Shown: positions 35,177-44,145 of the stretch, in pieces | How the letters are laid out: the number at the start of each line of letters is the position of its first letter | How positions within the stretch are numbered: the stretch's first letter is position 1 | NCBI GenBank assembly: GCA_029233925.1 | Contig: JARGOX010000009.1 | Span: forward strand, 124,001 to 188,000 | Direction of reading: 5' to 3' | Length of the DNA stretch: 64,000 bases | DNA from: Rhizobiaceae bacterium | GTDB lineage: Bacteria > Pseudomonadota > Alphaproteobacteria > Rhizobiales > Rhizobiaceae | The notes under the pieces: generated by a model | What the model was told of the DNA's origin: nothing | What the model saw: the letters and a program-made list of their open reading frames with translations, nothing else | Database searches by the model: none | Made by a program: the position numbers and the translations under genes

Positions 35177-36433
35177 TCAATTCCTCTCGTAAATGACCTG
35201 GCGGACATTGATGTTTTCAGCGCGAAAACCGGCTTCGCAATAATGCAGGTAGAATTCCCACAGTCGTTTGAACCGTTCATCGAAACCCAGAGGGCTGATG
35301 GTTGGCCATGCATCCCAAAATCGGTCGCACCAGTCTGACAAGGTTCTGGCATAGTCCTGAGCAAAGGCCCGATGCCCGGACAGGTGCAAATTGGCCTTGT
35401 GCGCCAGATCTTCGAGGATTTCCATCGTGGGCAGCATGCCGCCGGGAAAAACGTAGCGCTGGATGAAGTCCGGGTTCCTGCGGTAATTCTCATAGGCGTC
35501 TTCGTGGATTGTGATGATCTGCAAGCCGGCGCGACCGCCCGGTTTCAGGCATTCATTGAGCTTGGAGAAATAACCCTGCCAGTATTTTTCACCAACCGCT
35601 TCAAACATTTCGATCGATGCGATGTGGTCATAAACCTGCTGCTCTTCACGATAGTCCTGGAACTTCAGCTCGACCCGGTCTGACAGGCCAGCCTTGTGGA
35701 TACGCGCTCTGGCATAATCCAACTGCTCGCGGCTGATCGTCAGTCCGGTGACGCGGGCGCCGATTTCGCCAGCCGCATATTCGGCAAAACCGCCCCAGCC
35801 ACAGCCGATCTCCAGCACATGACTGTCCGGTGTGATGCCGATGGCTTCGGCCAGCGCCTTGTATTTGGCTTTCTGGGCGCTTTGCAGGTCATTGGCGCCG
35901 GTCTGGAACAGGCCCGAAGAATAGGTCATGCTGGGGTCGAGCCATTTTTCATAGAAGGCGTTGCCCAGATCATAATGGGCCGCAATGTTCTTTTTCGCCC
36001 GGGTTTTGGTATTGGAGCGGAACAGGTGACGCAGGCGCTCTATCAGGCTGGCGATCCCGCGCGCGCCGCTGGCCACGTAATTGCCGACTTCGACATTGAC
36101 CAGAAACAGCTCCAGAAAGGTCGGGATGTCGGGGCTTTCCCAGTCACCATCCATATAGGTTTCTGCCACACCAATGGTGCCGCGCTGGAAGGCGCTGTAG
36201 GGCAGGTTCCAATTATGCAGAACCAGTTCAGCTTCCGGACCTGGCTGCTGTCCTTCAAAACGCAACCGTCGTCCGTCCGGTGTCCGCAGTTTCAAAATGC
36301 CGCGCTGCATACTGGCCAGCGAGCGAAGAACAAGTTGCGCCTTCCAGGGAAGTCCCTTGAGATGGCTGCCAATACTATCCGTTGAAACGACTTCGATCCG
36401 GTCGTTTGTTGGTGCTTCGGAACCGATCATCAT
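35177..36433 (-). CDS. cfa: Cyclopropane-fatty-acyl-phospholipid synthase
   Basis: A 418-residue S-adenosylmethionine-dependent enzyme that adds a methylene bridge to unsaturated acyl chains in membrane phospholipids. The SAM motif VLEIGCGWGGFAEYA is near residue 205. Family blocks AHYDLGNAFYEKWLDPSMTYSSG precede it, and IASIEMFEAVGEKYW and FIQRYVFPGGMLP follow. The length equals the family norm. The start ATGATG at 36433 follows GGAGAACGCAGG. Such genes often respond to stationary phase or acid; no regulatory site is evident here. Confidence 0.94.
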   Translation of the reverse strand: MMIGSEAPTNDRIEVVSTDSIGSHLKGLPWKAQLVLRSLASMQRGILKLRTPDGRRLRFEGQQPGPEAELVLHNWNLPYSAFQRGTIGVAETYMDGDWESPDIPTFLELFLVNVEVGNYVASGARGIASLIERLRHLFRSNTKTRAKKNIAAHYDLGNAFYEKWLDPSMTYSSGLFQTGANDLQSAQKAKYKALAEAIGITPDSHVLEIGCGWGGFAEYAAGEIGARVTGLTISREQLDYARARIHKAGLSDRVELKFQDYREEQQVYDHIASIEMFEAVGEKYWQGYFSKLNECLKPGGRAGLQIITIHEDAYENYRRNPDFIQRYVFPGGMLPTMEILEDLAHKANLHLSGHRAFAQDYARTLSDWCDRFWDAWPTISPLGFDERFKRLWEFYLHYCEAGFRAENINVRQVIYERN

Positions 36434-37042
36434 CCTGCGTTCTCCCGTATGCATATTATCAAGCGCATCCTCTTGTATCCAAACGGGATGCTTTACTCTC
36501 TTCAGCCGGTTACAAGCGATGCCGGTTTCAAGACTGACACATACATGCCCGAGATACGCTTGCCTGACCCTGCCAGTTCCATATAGGGCGGGATCAGAAA
36601 ACCTCCATATTCTGTATTGTTCATATAGAAATGCGTTTTAGCAAGAGGCATGTGTGCCAGCCGTACACAAATGGATGGCCCATTGTGTTCCAAATGCAGC
36701 AGTCAGCGGGGCTTTGTCTGCGCAACTTCTGGAAGGCAAGTCAAAGCAAGCCCTGCTGGAATAGTTTTCAAAGGCTGTGGGCAAGCAGCAGCCATTGTCG
36801 GTAGGATGCAGGATGAAAAGTCTTGTCGGCAAAGGATGGGTAAAGGCGCAGCAAGCCCTATGTGCCCAGAGCAAGCACAGCAGTGATAACATCAATCTGC
36901 GCAATGGTTCCGATCATTGCTGTTGCTGGTACTTTCCCGAAAATCAGCCTGGCCAGATGTCGCCAAGCGTTCGGCGGCTTTGCCATGAGTGGCATTTTTC
37001 ATTCGCCTGGCTCAATCAATCTGGCTCAATCAATCTGCCCAA
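36434..37042. other. Intergenic region, no gene seen; short tandem repeat at its right end
   Basis: About 609 bp between cfa and the DUF1993 gene without a convincing frame on either strand. A 14-bp unit CTGGCTCAATCAAT is repeated exactly at 37007-37020 and 37021-37034, with a partial third copy. The promoter for cfa must lie in the left part. No terminator or ncRNA pattern was recognised. Confidence 0.4.
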
Positions 37043-37537
37043 TCACTCGGGTTTGCCGAGGAAGTCGCGTTTGCCGACCTCCACGCCATTATGGCGCAAG
37101 ATATTGTAGGCAGTGGTCATGTGAAAATAGAACTGCGGCGTGACGAAGCTGGACAAATATTGCGATCCGTTGAATTGAATTTCACCGGAACGCAGTTTCA
37201 GCGTGACAGTGCGATCCTCTGCCCCCTGGAAAGAGGCTTCAGGAACGCTTTTCATGAAATCCAGTGTTTTTTCAATGCGCGCGTGCAGTTCGGCGAAGGT
37301 GGTCTCAACGTCTTCATGGCTGGGGACGTCGCTCTGCGAAAGCCGCGCCGCGGCGCCTTTTGCCGTGTCACAGGCAACCTGAACATTTCTGACAAATGTG
37401 AACATGTCCGGGAACAGGCGGGCTGTAAGCAGGGCTGCCGGATCAATATTGCGTTTCTCGCAATGCGCCTCTGCCTTGGACAATATTGCCGCAAGGGCGT
37501 CAAGCGAATGCGAAAGAGCTGGAACGGGAGATTGCAT
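37043..37537 (-). CDS. DUF1993 family protein (DinB-like)
   Basis: A 164-residue helical cytoplasmic protein. It matches DUF1993, with TARLFPDMFTFVRNVQVACDTAKGAAARL around residues 38-66 and TAYNILRHNGVEVGKRDFLG at the C-terminus. The fold is a four-helix bundle related to DinB, and the function is not established. ATG 37537 follows AGGAATTC, the only good site. The 305 bp upstream (37538-37842) hold no further gene, only a 9-bp tandem AAGGCAACG around 37714-37731. Confidence 0.85.
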   Translation of the reverse strand: MQSPVPALSHSLDALAAILSKAEAHCEKRNIDPAALLTARLFPDMFTFVRNVQVACDTAKGAAARLSQSDVPSHEDVETTFAELHARIEKTLDFMKSVPEASFQGAEDRTVTLKLRSGEIQFNGSQYLSSFVTPQFYFHMTTAYNILRHNGVEVGKRDFLGKPE

Positions 37538-37842
37538 GGCTGAATTCCTGTCGTGCAACGCGATAATGCGCATTTGAAACATGAAAGCAGCAATAGCAAG
37601 GTTGTATGTTTTAGCAATGGCCATGGTCGCCAAAGCGACGGATATGAAATCGATCCATGAAAATACCGGGATCGATCATCGAACAGCACGATGCAGTGCG
37701 GCGGGCAAGCAAGGCAACGAAGGCAACGAAGGCAATTTCGATACCAAGGACAAGCCGTATTCAATGTCGACTTCAGTCGCATCAATGATTTTCGGCAACC
37801 TGAAATGCAAAACGGCATTTTCTGCGACGGCACAAGTCTGGT

Positions 37843-38319
37843 TCAGAAGCGTCCGGACGGGCGCTCCATGAAATAGTGGATGTCACTTTGGCCGACCTGC
37901 GCGAACCCATGTCGCCGGTACAGGTTTCCGACGGGGTTCCATTTCAGATACTCAAGTTTGACGGGCAAACCTTTTTCGTCGGCAATTGACAGACAGTGCC
38001 TTAAAATTCGGGTTCCCAATCCATTGCCGCGATATTGATCCAGCAAGTAGAATTCTCCAAATCGAACATGATCCTTTGCAGTGAGAAATGAGACAACGCC
38101 GACACACTCACCTTTGCGGTTGATGTTGTAAAATGGCTTGGTTTCAAAATGCCTTTTGTGGATTTGAGTTTGGACATCATCATCCCAACCCCATTGCTTG
38201 ATGATATGCTGTTCCATGGCATTGCGCTTGATTTCAAATATTGCACGCAATGCATCCTCTGTTTTCGGCAGAAGATCGAATTGTATTTCCGGCAGGAGTG
38301 GTGGCAGATAGGTGTCCAT
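37843..38319 (-). CDS. GNAT family N-acetyltransferase
   Basis: A 158-residue acetyltransferase. VRFGEFYLLDQYRGNGLGTRIL near residues 83-104 is the acetyl-CoA A motif (QYRGNGLG), and NLYRRHGFAQVG near 138 the B motif. The ATG at 38319 begins the homologous part (MDTYLPPLLPE); the upstream TTG has no ribosome site. Substrate is unknown. Confidence 0.82.
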   Translation of the reverse strand: MDTYLPPLLPEIQFDLLPKTEDALRAIFEIKRNAMEQHIIKQWGWDDDVQTQIHKRHFETKPFYNINRKGECVGVVSFLTAKDHVRFGEFYLLDQYRGNGLGTRILRHCLSIADEKGLPVKLEYLKWNPVGNLYRRHGFAQVGQSDIHYFMERPSGRF

Positions 38320-39157
38320 GAACGACAGTATAGCGCCCAATGAGCCAATCGATAGTCAGCACTGAAAATCTGTCCTTCCCCAGACCCTTCATAGAAGGTT
38401 TTGAGTCGGGCAGGCGGTATCGCCAATGTGAAGTTGTTCGCCGTGATCACAAGCGCAACTGCCAATGGCACGACTGCTAAGTTCAGCAGCATTCTCCATG
38501 GTCTGAAAATCCGTTTAAACATGTTGGCGTGCCACAGGCCCCTACAGCACATTTCGTCCGAAATTCTCGCAGATTGCCAGACGAGCGGCAGGCTTTGTCG
38601 AATTCCCGGTTCTCTGCAACAATTCTGTTTTTAATTATTTTTGGAAAACATCGCCGTTCTTGCGCGAAAAACCGGACTTGCGACGCATTCCTTGGGGGCA
38701 GCAGAAGCCAGCCTTGGGGGCAGCAGAAGCCAGGTGGTCGAATGAGGCGGCAGGTCAAATCTCCGCGTGCAAGCCGGACCCTGGGTGGCCTTGGGTTAAC
38801 CAGCGGCTGCGACCGGAAGGCAAGGGAGCCGAATTGAGTTTATCGGTCTGTATCAGGCTGACAGGACAGATGCTGTCGATGTTCTTGTCGAAGGTGTGTA
38901 ACGAGGTTTGAACAGATCTGCGAAAGTCGAACCAACGGGCATGTTTCAAGACGGCGACGCAGATCGTACCATATTCCGCCGCCGTGCTGTTCAGGCACCG
39001 CACGGGTCGCCTTCGGCGGGAATTCTGTGATTCCAACACAATTGTGCGGGAAGCAAAGTTGCTGTCGTGTGTATTGTGCTGACAAACCAGTCGGCAAAGT
39101 CATATAGCGCCGGTCAAACGCGCGATAATGAGGAAAAATAACAGTTTAAGTGAAAAA
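38320..39157. other. Intergenic region, 22-bp tandem duplication and possible gene remnant
   Basis: About 840 bp with no solid gene. A perfect tandem duplication of a 22-bp unit (CCTTGGGGGCAGCAGAAGCC plus AG) lies at 38690-38711 and 38712-38733. On the reverse strand a frame beginning at ATG 38522 encodes a basic start followed by a hydrophobic stretch (LLNLAVVPLAVALVITANNF) like a membrane segment. It then runs into the acetyltransferase gene in another frame, so it may be a remnant of a degraded gene. The rest shows nothing recognisable. Confidence 0.4.
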
Positions 39158-39232
39158 TGGCTCCCCGGGCCGGATTCGAACCAGCGACCAATTGATTAAC
39201 AGTCAACTGCTCTACCACTGAGCTACCGGGGA
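39158..39232 (-). tRNA. tRNA-Asn (anticodon GUU)
   Basis: The reverse strand gives a 75-nt tRNA with acceptor TCCCCGG/CCGGGGA, discriminator G, and encoded CCA at 39158-39160. The D-arm is AGCTCAGTGGTAGAGC, the anticodon stem-loop TTGACTGTTAATCAA (anticodon GTT), and the T-arm GCTGGTTCGAATCCGGC. Confidence 0.96.
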
Positions 39233-39442
39233 ACGGTCCACATGTGTGGTGTGGGTGGCCGTATAACAAAAGAATTTCGTTGTTGCCAAGCCTTTTATCA
39301 AAATAAATTGCAGTGAACCGAGAATATGGCCCAGAAAGCTTAAAAGTGACATGTTTACACCTATATGAAATCGTCGATTCAACGAACGCAGGCTCCTCCC
39401 ATGGACCTGTTCCTTCCCGACCAATGTTCCATGGAGAAGCAG

Positions 39443-39679
39443 ATGAGCAACCGGATTCGTTTTGGTTCCCGGCATATTCATCTGCCGAAGAGTCGCCTGT
39501 TGCGAATCGCGCTGGGTGTTGTGCTGCTGGTTGGCGGCATTTTCGGGTTTTTGCCGATTGTCGGCTTCTGGATGATTCCCCTTGGGTTTATCGTGCTCTC
39601 TCATGATCTGCTATCGGTGCGGCGTTGGCGCAGAAGGATGACTGTGCGCTGGGGAGCCCGCTGGCGCAGACGAAGCTGA
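39443..39679 (+). CDS. Small membrane protein, unknown function
   Basis: A 78-residue protein with one long hydrophobic region (residues 20-55, ALGVVLLVGGIFGFLPIVGFWMIPLGFIVLS), probably two short helices joined by a Gly-Phe turn, flanked by strongly basic ends (SVRRWRRRMTVRWGARWRRRS). Similar short proteins with GFLPIxGFW recur in Hyphomicrobiales, as I recall them. ATG 39443 follows GGAGAAGCAG; codons further upstream show no similarity. Function is unknown. Confidence 0.75.
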   Translation: MSNRIRFGSRHIHLPKSRLLRIALGVVLLVGGIFGFLPIVGFWMIPLGFIVLSHDLLSVRRWRRRMTVRWGARWRRRS

Positions 39680-39792
39680 CCTGGCAAAACCGAATTGCGG
39701 CAGGGTAATTGCCAAAATTACCGTCCCACCTCTTGCCATTGTGCACAATTCAATTTATGTGCTGGCGGCTGCCCTTTGACGGGTGGCATTGG

Positions 39793-39866
39793 GGCCTCGT
39801 GGCGGAATGGTTACGCAGAGGATTGCAAATCCTTGCATCCCGGTTCGATTCCGGGCGAGGCCTCCA
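39793..39866 (+). tRNA. tRNA-Cys (anticodon GCA)
   Basis: A 74-nt tRNA with acceptor GGCCTCG/CGAGGCC, discriminator T and encoded CCA ending at 39866. The D-arm is GGCGGAATGGTTACGC, the anticodon stem-loop AGGATTGCAAATCCT (anticodon GCA), and the T-arm CCCGGTTCGATTCCGGG. Confidence 0.96.
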
Positions 39867-40099
39867 AAACTCTTTTGATCTTGCGCAGTGCGCTGCGGAT
39901 TCGCTCTCCCGAGAAAAGCGATATTGTGCGTGCACCTGATCAATTGTATGCTGTGAACATATACGCAATTTGCATAATATTGCGCAAAATTTATTCATAA
40001 TGTGTAAAACATGTGGACAGATAGACTGCGCACGCGTCTTGTCTTTGGCCGAATTGCTGTGAAAACTGGCGTCTCATATATCGATGAGAGGCGAATTTC

Positions 40100-40837
40100 A
40101 TGCTCGAATTTTTGGACCAGATGAACCGGGTTGCAGGTCACTACCGTTCCCTGATTGAACGACAGGGGTTGGAGGTGCGCCATTCTTCCGACTTTGTTCT
40201 GCTGGCGGATGAAGCCACCAATATGGGCTTTGCAGTGACCCCGCATTTCTGCCCGATGTTCAACGCGTTTTACCGCGATGAGGCATTCTGGATTGGCGTT
40301 TATGATGGCGAACAATGTGTGGCAATGCTTGCCTTCAAGCGCCAACCGCTGGGCAGCGAATCACTTGCAAGTTACATGAAACGTTCCTGGGTCAGGTATT
40401 ATGCCCGGGATTCGGAAAATCCCGTCGTCTTTGCAAATGAGCAAAAGCCATTCATGGATTTGACGAGTGGTAATATGGCCTATTGCGGTGAGTTCCGGGT
40501 GATGCCGAAATACCAGCAAAAAGGAATAGGCCAGTTGTTGGCTGCCTACGCCAAACCGGCGGCATGGACCTTCTGGCCTGACACTGACATGCTCTATATC
40601 TTTATGGAGAACAAGGACGTACGCCGCGGCCTCATGGCTGCCATAGAATTGTCTATGCAGATAAAGAATGCCTTGCAATGGGTTCAGCATCCGAGCCAAG
40701 CAAAACGTGACTATTGGATGGGCGCAAGCCCACAACGCGATTTTGTAGGCTGGCTAAGGGATGAGGTTCGCAACCTAGCCGTTCCTGTGCTGAAAACGTT
40801 GCCAAAAAGGGAAAGCCTTTTGGAGTCCGTATCATGA
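40100..40837 (+). CDS. GNAT-like acyltransferase domain protein
   Basis: A 245-residue cytoplasmic protein. Around residues 130-150, GEFRVMPKYQQKGIGQLLAAYA matches the GNAT A motif (QxxGIG), preceded by the strand AYCGEFRV. The flanking regions are not familiar, so the acceptor is unknown. Its last 185 bp overlap, antisense, the 3' end of the PAS-domain gene. Start ATG 40100 lies in gcgaatttcATG without a strong ribosome site. Confidence 0.65.
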   Translation: MLEFLDQMNRVAGHYRSLIERQGLEVRHSSDFVLLADEATNMGFAVTPHFCPMFNAFYRDEAFWIGVYDGEQCVAMLAFKRQPLGSESLASYMKRSWVRYYARDSENPVVFANEQKPFMDLTSGNMAYCGEFRVMPKYQQKGIGQLLAAYAKPAAWTFWPDTDMLYIFMENKDVRRGLMAAIELSMQIKNALQWVQHPSQAKRDYWMGASPQRDFVGWLRDEVRNLAVPVLKTLPKRESLLESVS

Positions 40838-41231
40838 GAACCAGCCGTTTGTATTCGAGTACAAACAGTTTGCCGTGACGCGTGGTTGTAAATTTGACCT
40901 GTTCCAGGGTGGGTTCGCCCTGGCAGGCTCTTCGGTAGGCTGCAGCCACCGCGTCGTCATTGCCGAGGCTCTTCAGTTCGGTTCGCCATCCGGAGCCCAT
41001 GACCTTGCCGGCCAGTGACTTCCGGCCCACATGGGTTATGGCCGGTATGTCGGAATGGATTGGCATTCCGAACAGCACCAGATCATCGGTTAGACGCAGC
41101 AGGTATTGATGCAGATTCTCATTGATCAGGCCGCCAGTGCGTTCCCATTGTTGAAACAGATGGCGCTGAATACTGGATGTGCCTTCATCCTCAAGTGCAG
41201 AATCATTGAGAAGCTCAGTGTGGACGTCCAT
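40653..41231 (-). CDS. PAS-like domain protein (PAS_5 type)
   Basis: A 192-residue protein. Residues 20-125 follow the alphaproteobacterial PAS_5-type pattern: HQYLLRLTDDLVLFGMP, IPAITHVGRKSLAGKVMGSGW, AYRRACQGEPTLEQVKF and LFVLEYKRLVL. No output domain follows. The last 60 residues lack similarity to the family tail and are encoded antisense to the GNAT-like gene, so a frameshift or read-through near residue 130 is possible. ATG 41231 overlaps the stop of the upstream 86-aa gene by 17 bp, so the two are co-transcribed. Confidence 0.65.
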   Translation of the reverse strand: MDVHTELLNDSALEDEGTSSIQRHLFQQWERTGGLINENLHQYLLRLTDDLVLFGMPIHSDIPAITHVGRKSLAGKVMGSGWRTELKSLGNDDAVAAAYRRACQGEPTLEQVKFTTTRHGKLFVLEYKRLVLMIRTPKGFPFLATFSAQERLGCEPHPLASLQNRVVGLRPSNSHVLLGSDAEPIARHSLSA

Positions 41232-41475
41232 ATATCGTTTCTTCCGCCGCCAGAAATTGCGCAATAACCCTGCCGAAAAGAGCCACGAACTGGTCCCATT
41301 CGTTAGCTGTAAATAGTTCCAGATTGGTATGGCTGGATACTGTTACTGCGATGATATCACGGGACAAATGGCAACCAAAATGTTCACACATGGCGTTCAG
41401 ATAGTCATGATCATTTCGATATTTGTCCGGCTCGGAAATGATCTCGTCGACAGAATGAAACTCGATTTCGTTCAT
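41215..41475 (-). CDS. Small acidic protein, unknown function
   Basis: An 86-residue acidic protein that I do not recognise. It is soluble, with no signal peptide, and contains CEHFGCHLSRDIIAVTVSS near the middle. ATG 41475 follows AGGAAATCC. It lies 74 bp after the XRE-type regulator on the same strand and overlaps the start of the PAS-like gene, so a three-gene operon is possible. Confidence 0.6.
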   Translation of the reverse strand: MNEIEFHSVDEIISEPDKYRNDHDYLNAMCEHFGCHLSRDIIAVTVSSHTNLELFTANEWDQFVALFGRVIAQFLAAEETIYGRPH

Positions 41476-41549
41476 GCGAGGATTTCCTGAGGAAAGCATT
41501 GTGGCGGTTCCCTTTGCGAATATCAGTGAGTTTGGTTTAGCTGAAAACT

Positions 41550-41987
41550 CTAGTCTTTGTCCATAACCAGATTCTTGGAACGCAGGTTTTGCAGGCTTCG
41601 ATACTGTTGCTGTATCAACCGGTGCCGTTTCTCCAGTGAAATTTTCTTGCCGAAATTTTCAATGATCATGTCCGCCGTATGGGTTGCCTGATCAAAAAGT
41701 TCCAGATCAAGTTCGCTCTGCGGTCCCCGGTCGGAAACCAGAGTTGTGTTCGGATATCCGCTGTCAGATTGCATCGGTCCATCACCTTTCCCAGTCAGGA
41801 GCCAATCAGTGGTGATCTTGAAACGACTGGCGTATCTCGCCAGCAGTTCCCGGCGAACGCCGCGTGATCCATTTTCATGTGCCGCGTAGGTCGAATAGGG
41901 AACACCCATGGCTTCTGCAGCAAGTGCTGCCGTTGTATATCCTGCAGCTTTCCTTGCCGCCAACAATCTGCCGTTCAATTGTTCCAT
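41550..41987 (-). CDS. XRE-family HTH regulator
   Basis: A 145-residue regulator. Residues 4-60 form a Cro/C1-type HTH (LNGRLLAARKAAGYTTAALAAEAMG, then YSTYAAHENGSRG and RYASRFKITTDWLLTGKG). The second half is helical with no known motif. This pattern (DWLLTGKG) recurs in phage-repressor-like stand-alone regulators. ATG 41987 begins the HTH homology, though the ribosome site is weak; longer versions with upstream starts cannot be excluded. A strong palindrome lies about 180-205 bp upstream. Confidence 0.8.
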   Translation of the reverse strand: MEQLNGRLLAARKAAGYTTAALAAEAMGVPYSTYAAHENGSRGVRRELLARYASRFKITTDWLLTGKGDGPMQSDSGYPNTTLVSDRGPQSELDLELFDQATHTADMIIENFGKKISLEKRHRLIQQQYRSLQNLRSKNLVMDKD

Positions 41988-42162
41988 GCGTCTATTATGC
42001 GACCATTTCATAAGCATTGGGCGTAGAATTTTCTCGTATTCAAGCCCGGGTTCTTCAAAATGCATATTTTTGAGAGCTTGCCAAGCCCGCAACGGCGTCA
42101 TTGACCATTGCAATGCTCAAAAGGGGCGGAGCATGGGGGTCCCGGGTAGGTCCATTGAACAG

Positions 42163-42193
42163 TTGAAGTGATCTGCTGGGCAGATCACTTCAA
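42163..42193. repeat. Perfect 14-bp inverted repeat between two XRE regulators
   Basis: The arms TTGAAGTGATCTGC (42163-42176) and GCAGATCACTTCAA (42180-42193) are perfect reverse complements around a 3-nt TGG loop. No T-run follows on either strand. It may be an operator for an XRE-type repressor or a transcript-end hairpin of the upstream HTH gene. Confidence 0.75.
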
Positions 42194-42332
42194 ATCGGCA
42201 GGTAGGTTGTGAGCATTGGGATTCAAACAGGCAATCGCGGACATATATTCCATTGGCTCGGGTGAAAGTCCGGGGTGGCATATGCCGACAATCAACCGAC
42301 CACTTCATTGCAGTTTGTGACCTGCGTGCGTT

Positions 42333-42731
42333 CTATTCAATGATAAGGTCGTCAACTCTGACTTCGAGTGCTTTTGCTATGGCGCATATGGCTCTGAGCG
42401 ATGCTGATTTTGCACCGTTCTCGATACCAAGCAGGTGGTGCTCGGAAATTTCTGTCCGGTCAGCCAGATCCGTTAGGCTCATCCGACGGTATTCCCGAAA
42501 TACCCCAATGGGTCGGCGTCCGCTGCGTATGGCTGCAAGCACCTCGTCAGGAAAAACTTCTCGCTTCTTTTCAGCTTTTTCGTCGGCAAGATTCAGTGCG
42601 TCCTGCAGCACTCTTTGCAATGCAGTGAATTCACTTTCCGGCAAGATCACATAGCGCTCATCACTCGTCGGCAACGTAAACGTGCTGGCGTTGGCAGCTA
42701 TTGTGTCTATCATGCTCATATGCAGGTTCAT
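42333..42731 (-). CDS. XRE-family HTH regulator with Phd-like N-terminal part
   Basis: A 132-residue regulator. Residues 75-130 form a Cro/C1-type HTH (MSLTDLADRTEISEHHLLGIENG, then AKALEVRVDDLI). The N-terminal part (ERYVILPESEFTALQRVLQDALNL) resembles the Phd/YefM-type antitoxin start. Such fusions occur as antitoxins, but no toxin could be recognised next to it, so this stays open. ATG 42731 follows GAGGGAAGC. Confidence 0.75.
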   Translation of the reverse strand: MNLHMSMIDTIAANASTFTLPTSDERYVILPESEFTALQRVLQDALNLADEKAEKKREVFPDEVLAAIRSGRRPIGVFREYRRMSLTDLADRTEISEHHLLGIENGAKSASLRAICAIAKALEVRVDDLIIE

Positions 42732-43470
42732 TTGCTTCCCTCAAGCCGCATCTGAAGCCTTGCCGAAAATGTTCAATGGTCAAAACCATTTTGACATCGC
42801 CCATATCGGGTGCCGTTGATGCTTTGTATATCCCCTGAAACAGCGCACTTTGCGGTACGCCATTTCCATTATTCTCCCGCTCCATCAAGCCACCGGAAAA
42901 CTGTCCATGGCCGACTTTCGCTGGCATTCAAACCGTGCGCTTACGCTGGCAATTCGTGGCATGCGCATTGCAGGTCCGGACACGAATAGGCAGGTCTCAC
43001 CTGAAATCGCATTATGTCCCAAAATGGGTTGGCTCCCACAAGCCAATACAATTTTACGGTGCTGCACACAGATTACGCTTTTAGCATACTCCTTTCTGCC
43101 GTGGATGATCAAGTAATCCTGACAAAAAATACGCGCCTCACAGATCAGGCTCCGCAGGCCTTTCAATGCAACTGGCGGGAAATGGTTTTAGTAGATAGGA
43201 TCAGCAATTCTGCAGCCCGGCCAACGGGTTGCCAACAGGCATTGAGCAGATCGCCGGATAGGTGATCGCTCATGGTCTCGGGTATTGTCAGGTATTGCCT
43301 GATTCTTTCAGAATGTTTTAACGGACCCTTATGCTCTGCTAACCGCAAAAACCGGCCCAAATGGAAAATTTCGGGGTATAATGGGAGAAAGGCATTCTAC
43401 CGGGCTTTGATTGCTTGAATACTGGTGTTGTCGCGATTAAGACGCATGGCAGATAAAACGGAGAGTTTGC
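42732..43470. other. Intergenic region before pcm, no firm gene
   Basis: About 740 bp between the HTH gene and pcm. A reverse-strand frame from ATG 42885 (preceded by GGAGCGGGAG) gives a 75-residue peptide that overlaps the HTH gene start by about 70 bp. It might be a small upstream partner, but I recognise no toxin family. The rest shows no convincing frame, tRNA or terminator. The pcm promoter must lie at its right end. Confidence 0.35.
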
Positions 43471-44145
43471 ATGACCATCGATTTCAAGCTGGCGCGTCTC
43501 AAAATGGTGGACAATCAGATCCGCACCACGGATGTGACATCCCATGTGGTGCTGGATGCCTTTCTGTCGGTTGAGCGGGAAAAATTTGTCCCGACCAAAC
43601 TCAAGCCACTTGCCTATATTGACGATGATCTGCGGATTTCCGGTCATCGGGAAGGGGAGGTGGACCGTTACCTCATGGAGCCATCGCCTCTGGCCAAGCT
43701 TCTCCAACTGGCGGATGTAAAGCCTGACGATGTCGTCCTCGAAGTTGGCTGCGGCTGTGGCTATGTGTCTGCATTGCTCTCCGAAATGGCCGGTTCCGTC
43801 GTGGCGCTTGAAACAGACGAAGCACTTGCGACGAATGCTGCTGACACACTTTCGCTTCTTGGGTATGACAATGTTGCCGTTGTCACCGGGCCTCTGAACG
43901 AGGGCTACAAGCCGGAAGCGCCCTATGACGTCATTTTCATTGGTGGTTCGGTGGAGCAGGTGCCGCAAAAGGTTCTGGAGCAACTCAGGGACGGCGGACG
44001 TCTTGTCGTTGTCGAAGGCCAGGGCAATGCATCAAAAGCCAATCTCTATGTGCGGGAAAATGGCCACACAGCGGCAAGGCGTGGTTTCAACACCTCCGTC
44101 AAACCGCTGCCTGGTTTTTCGAAAACGCAGGTATTTGAATTTTAG
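43471..44145 (+). CDS. pcm: Protein-L-isoaspartate O-methyltransferase
   Basis: A 224-residue SAM-dependent repair methyltransferase that methylates isoaspartyl residues of damaged proteins. The start MTIDFKLARLKMVDNQIRT is typical of alphaproteobacterial Pcm. The SAM motif is VLEVGCGCGYVSALLSE near residue 90, and the conserved post-II block YDVIFIGGSVEQVP near 153. GGRLVVVEG follows. ATG 43471 follows CGGAGAG. It is the first gene of the pcm-tolC-popZ-valS block characteristic of the order. Confidence 0.93.
   Translation: MTIDFKLARLKMVDNQIRTTDVTSHVVLDAFLSVEREKFVPTKLKPLAYIDDDLRISGHREGEVDRYLMEPSPLAKLLQLADVKPDDVVLEVGCGCGYVSALLSEMAGSVVALETDEALATNAADTLSLLGYDNVAVVTGPLNEGYKPEAPYDVIFIGGSVEQVPQKVLEQLRDGGRLVVVEGQGNASKANLYVRENGHTAARRGFNTSVKPLPGFSKTQVFEF

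Noticed and set aside
37007-37034. 14-bp tandem repeat CTGGCTCAATCAAT
   Set aside because: Only two full copies, no regular spacers or palindromes; not a CRISPR and not informative alone.
42661-42885. Small reverse-strand frame upstream of the HTH gene, considered as a toxin partner
   Set aside because: It has a ribosome site, but no toxin family pattern, and overlaps the HTH gene by about 70 bp in another frame; kept only as a note in the intergenic entry.
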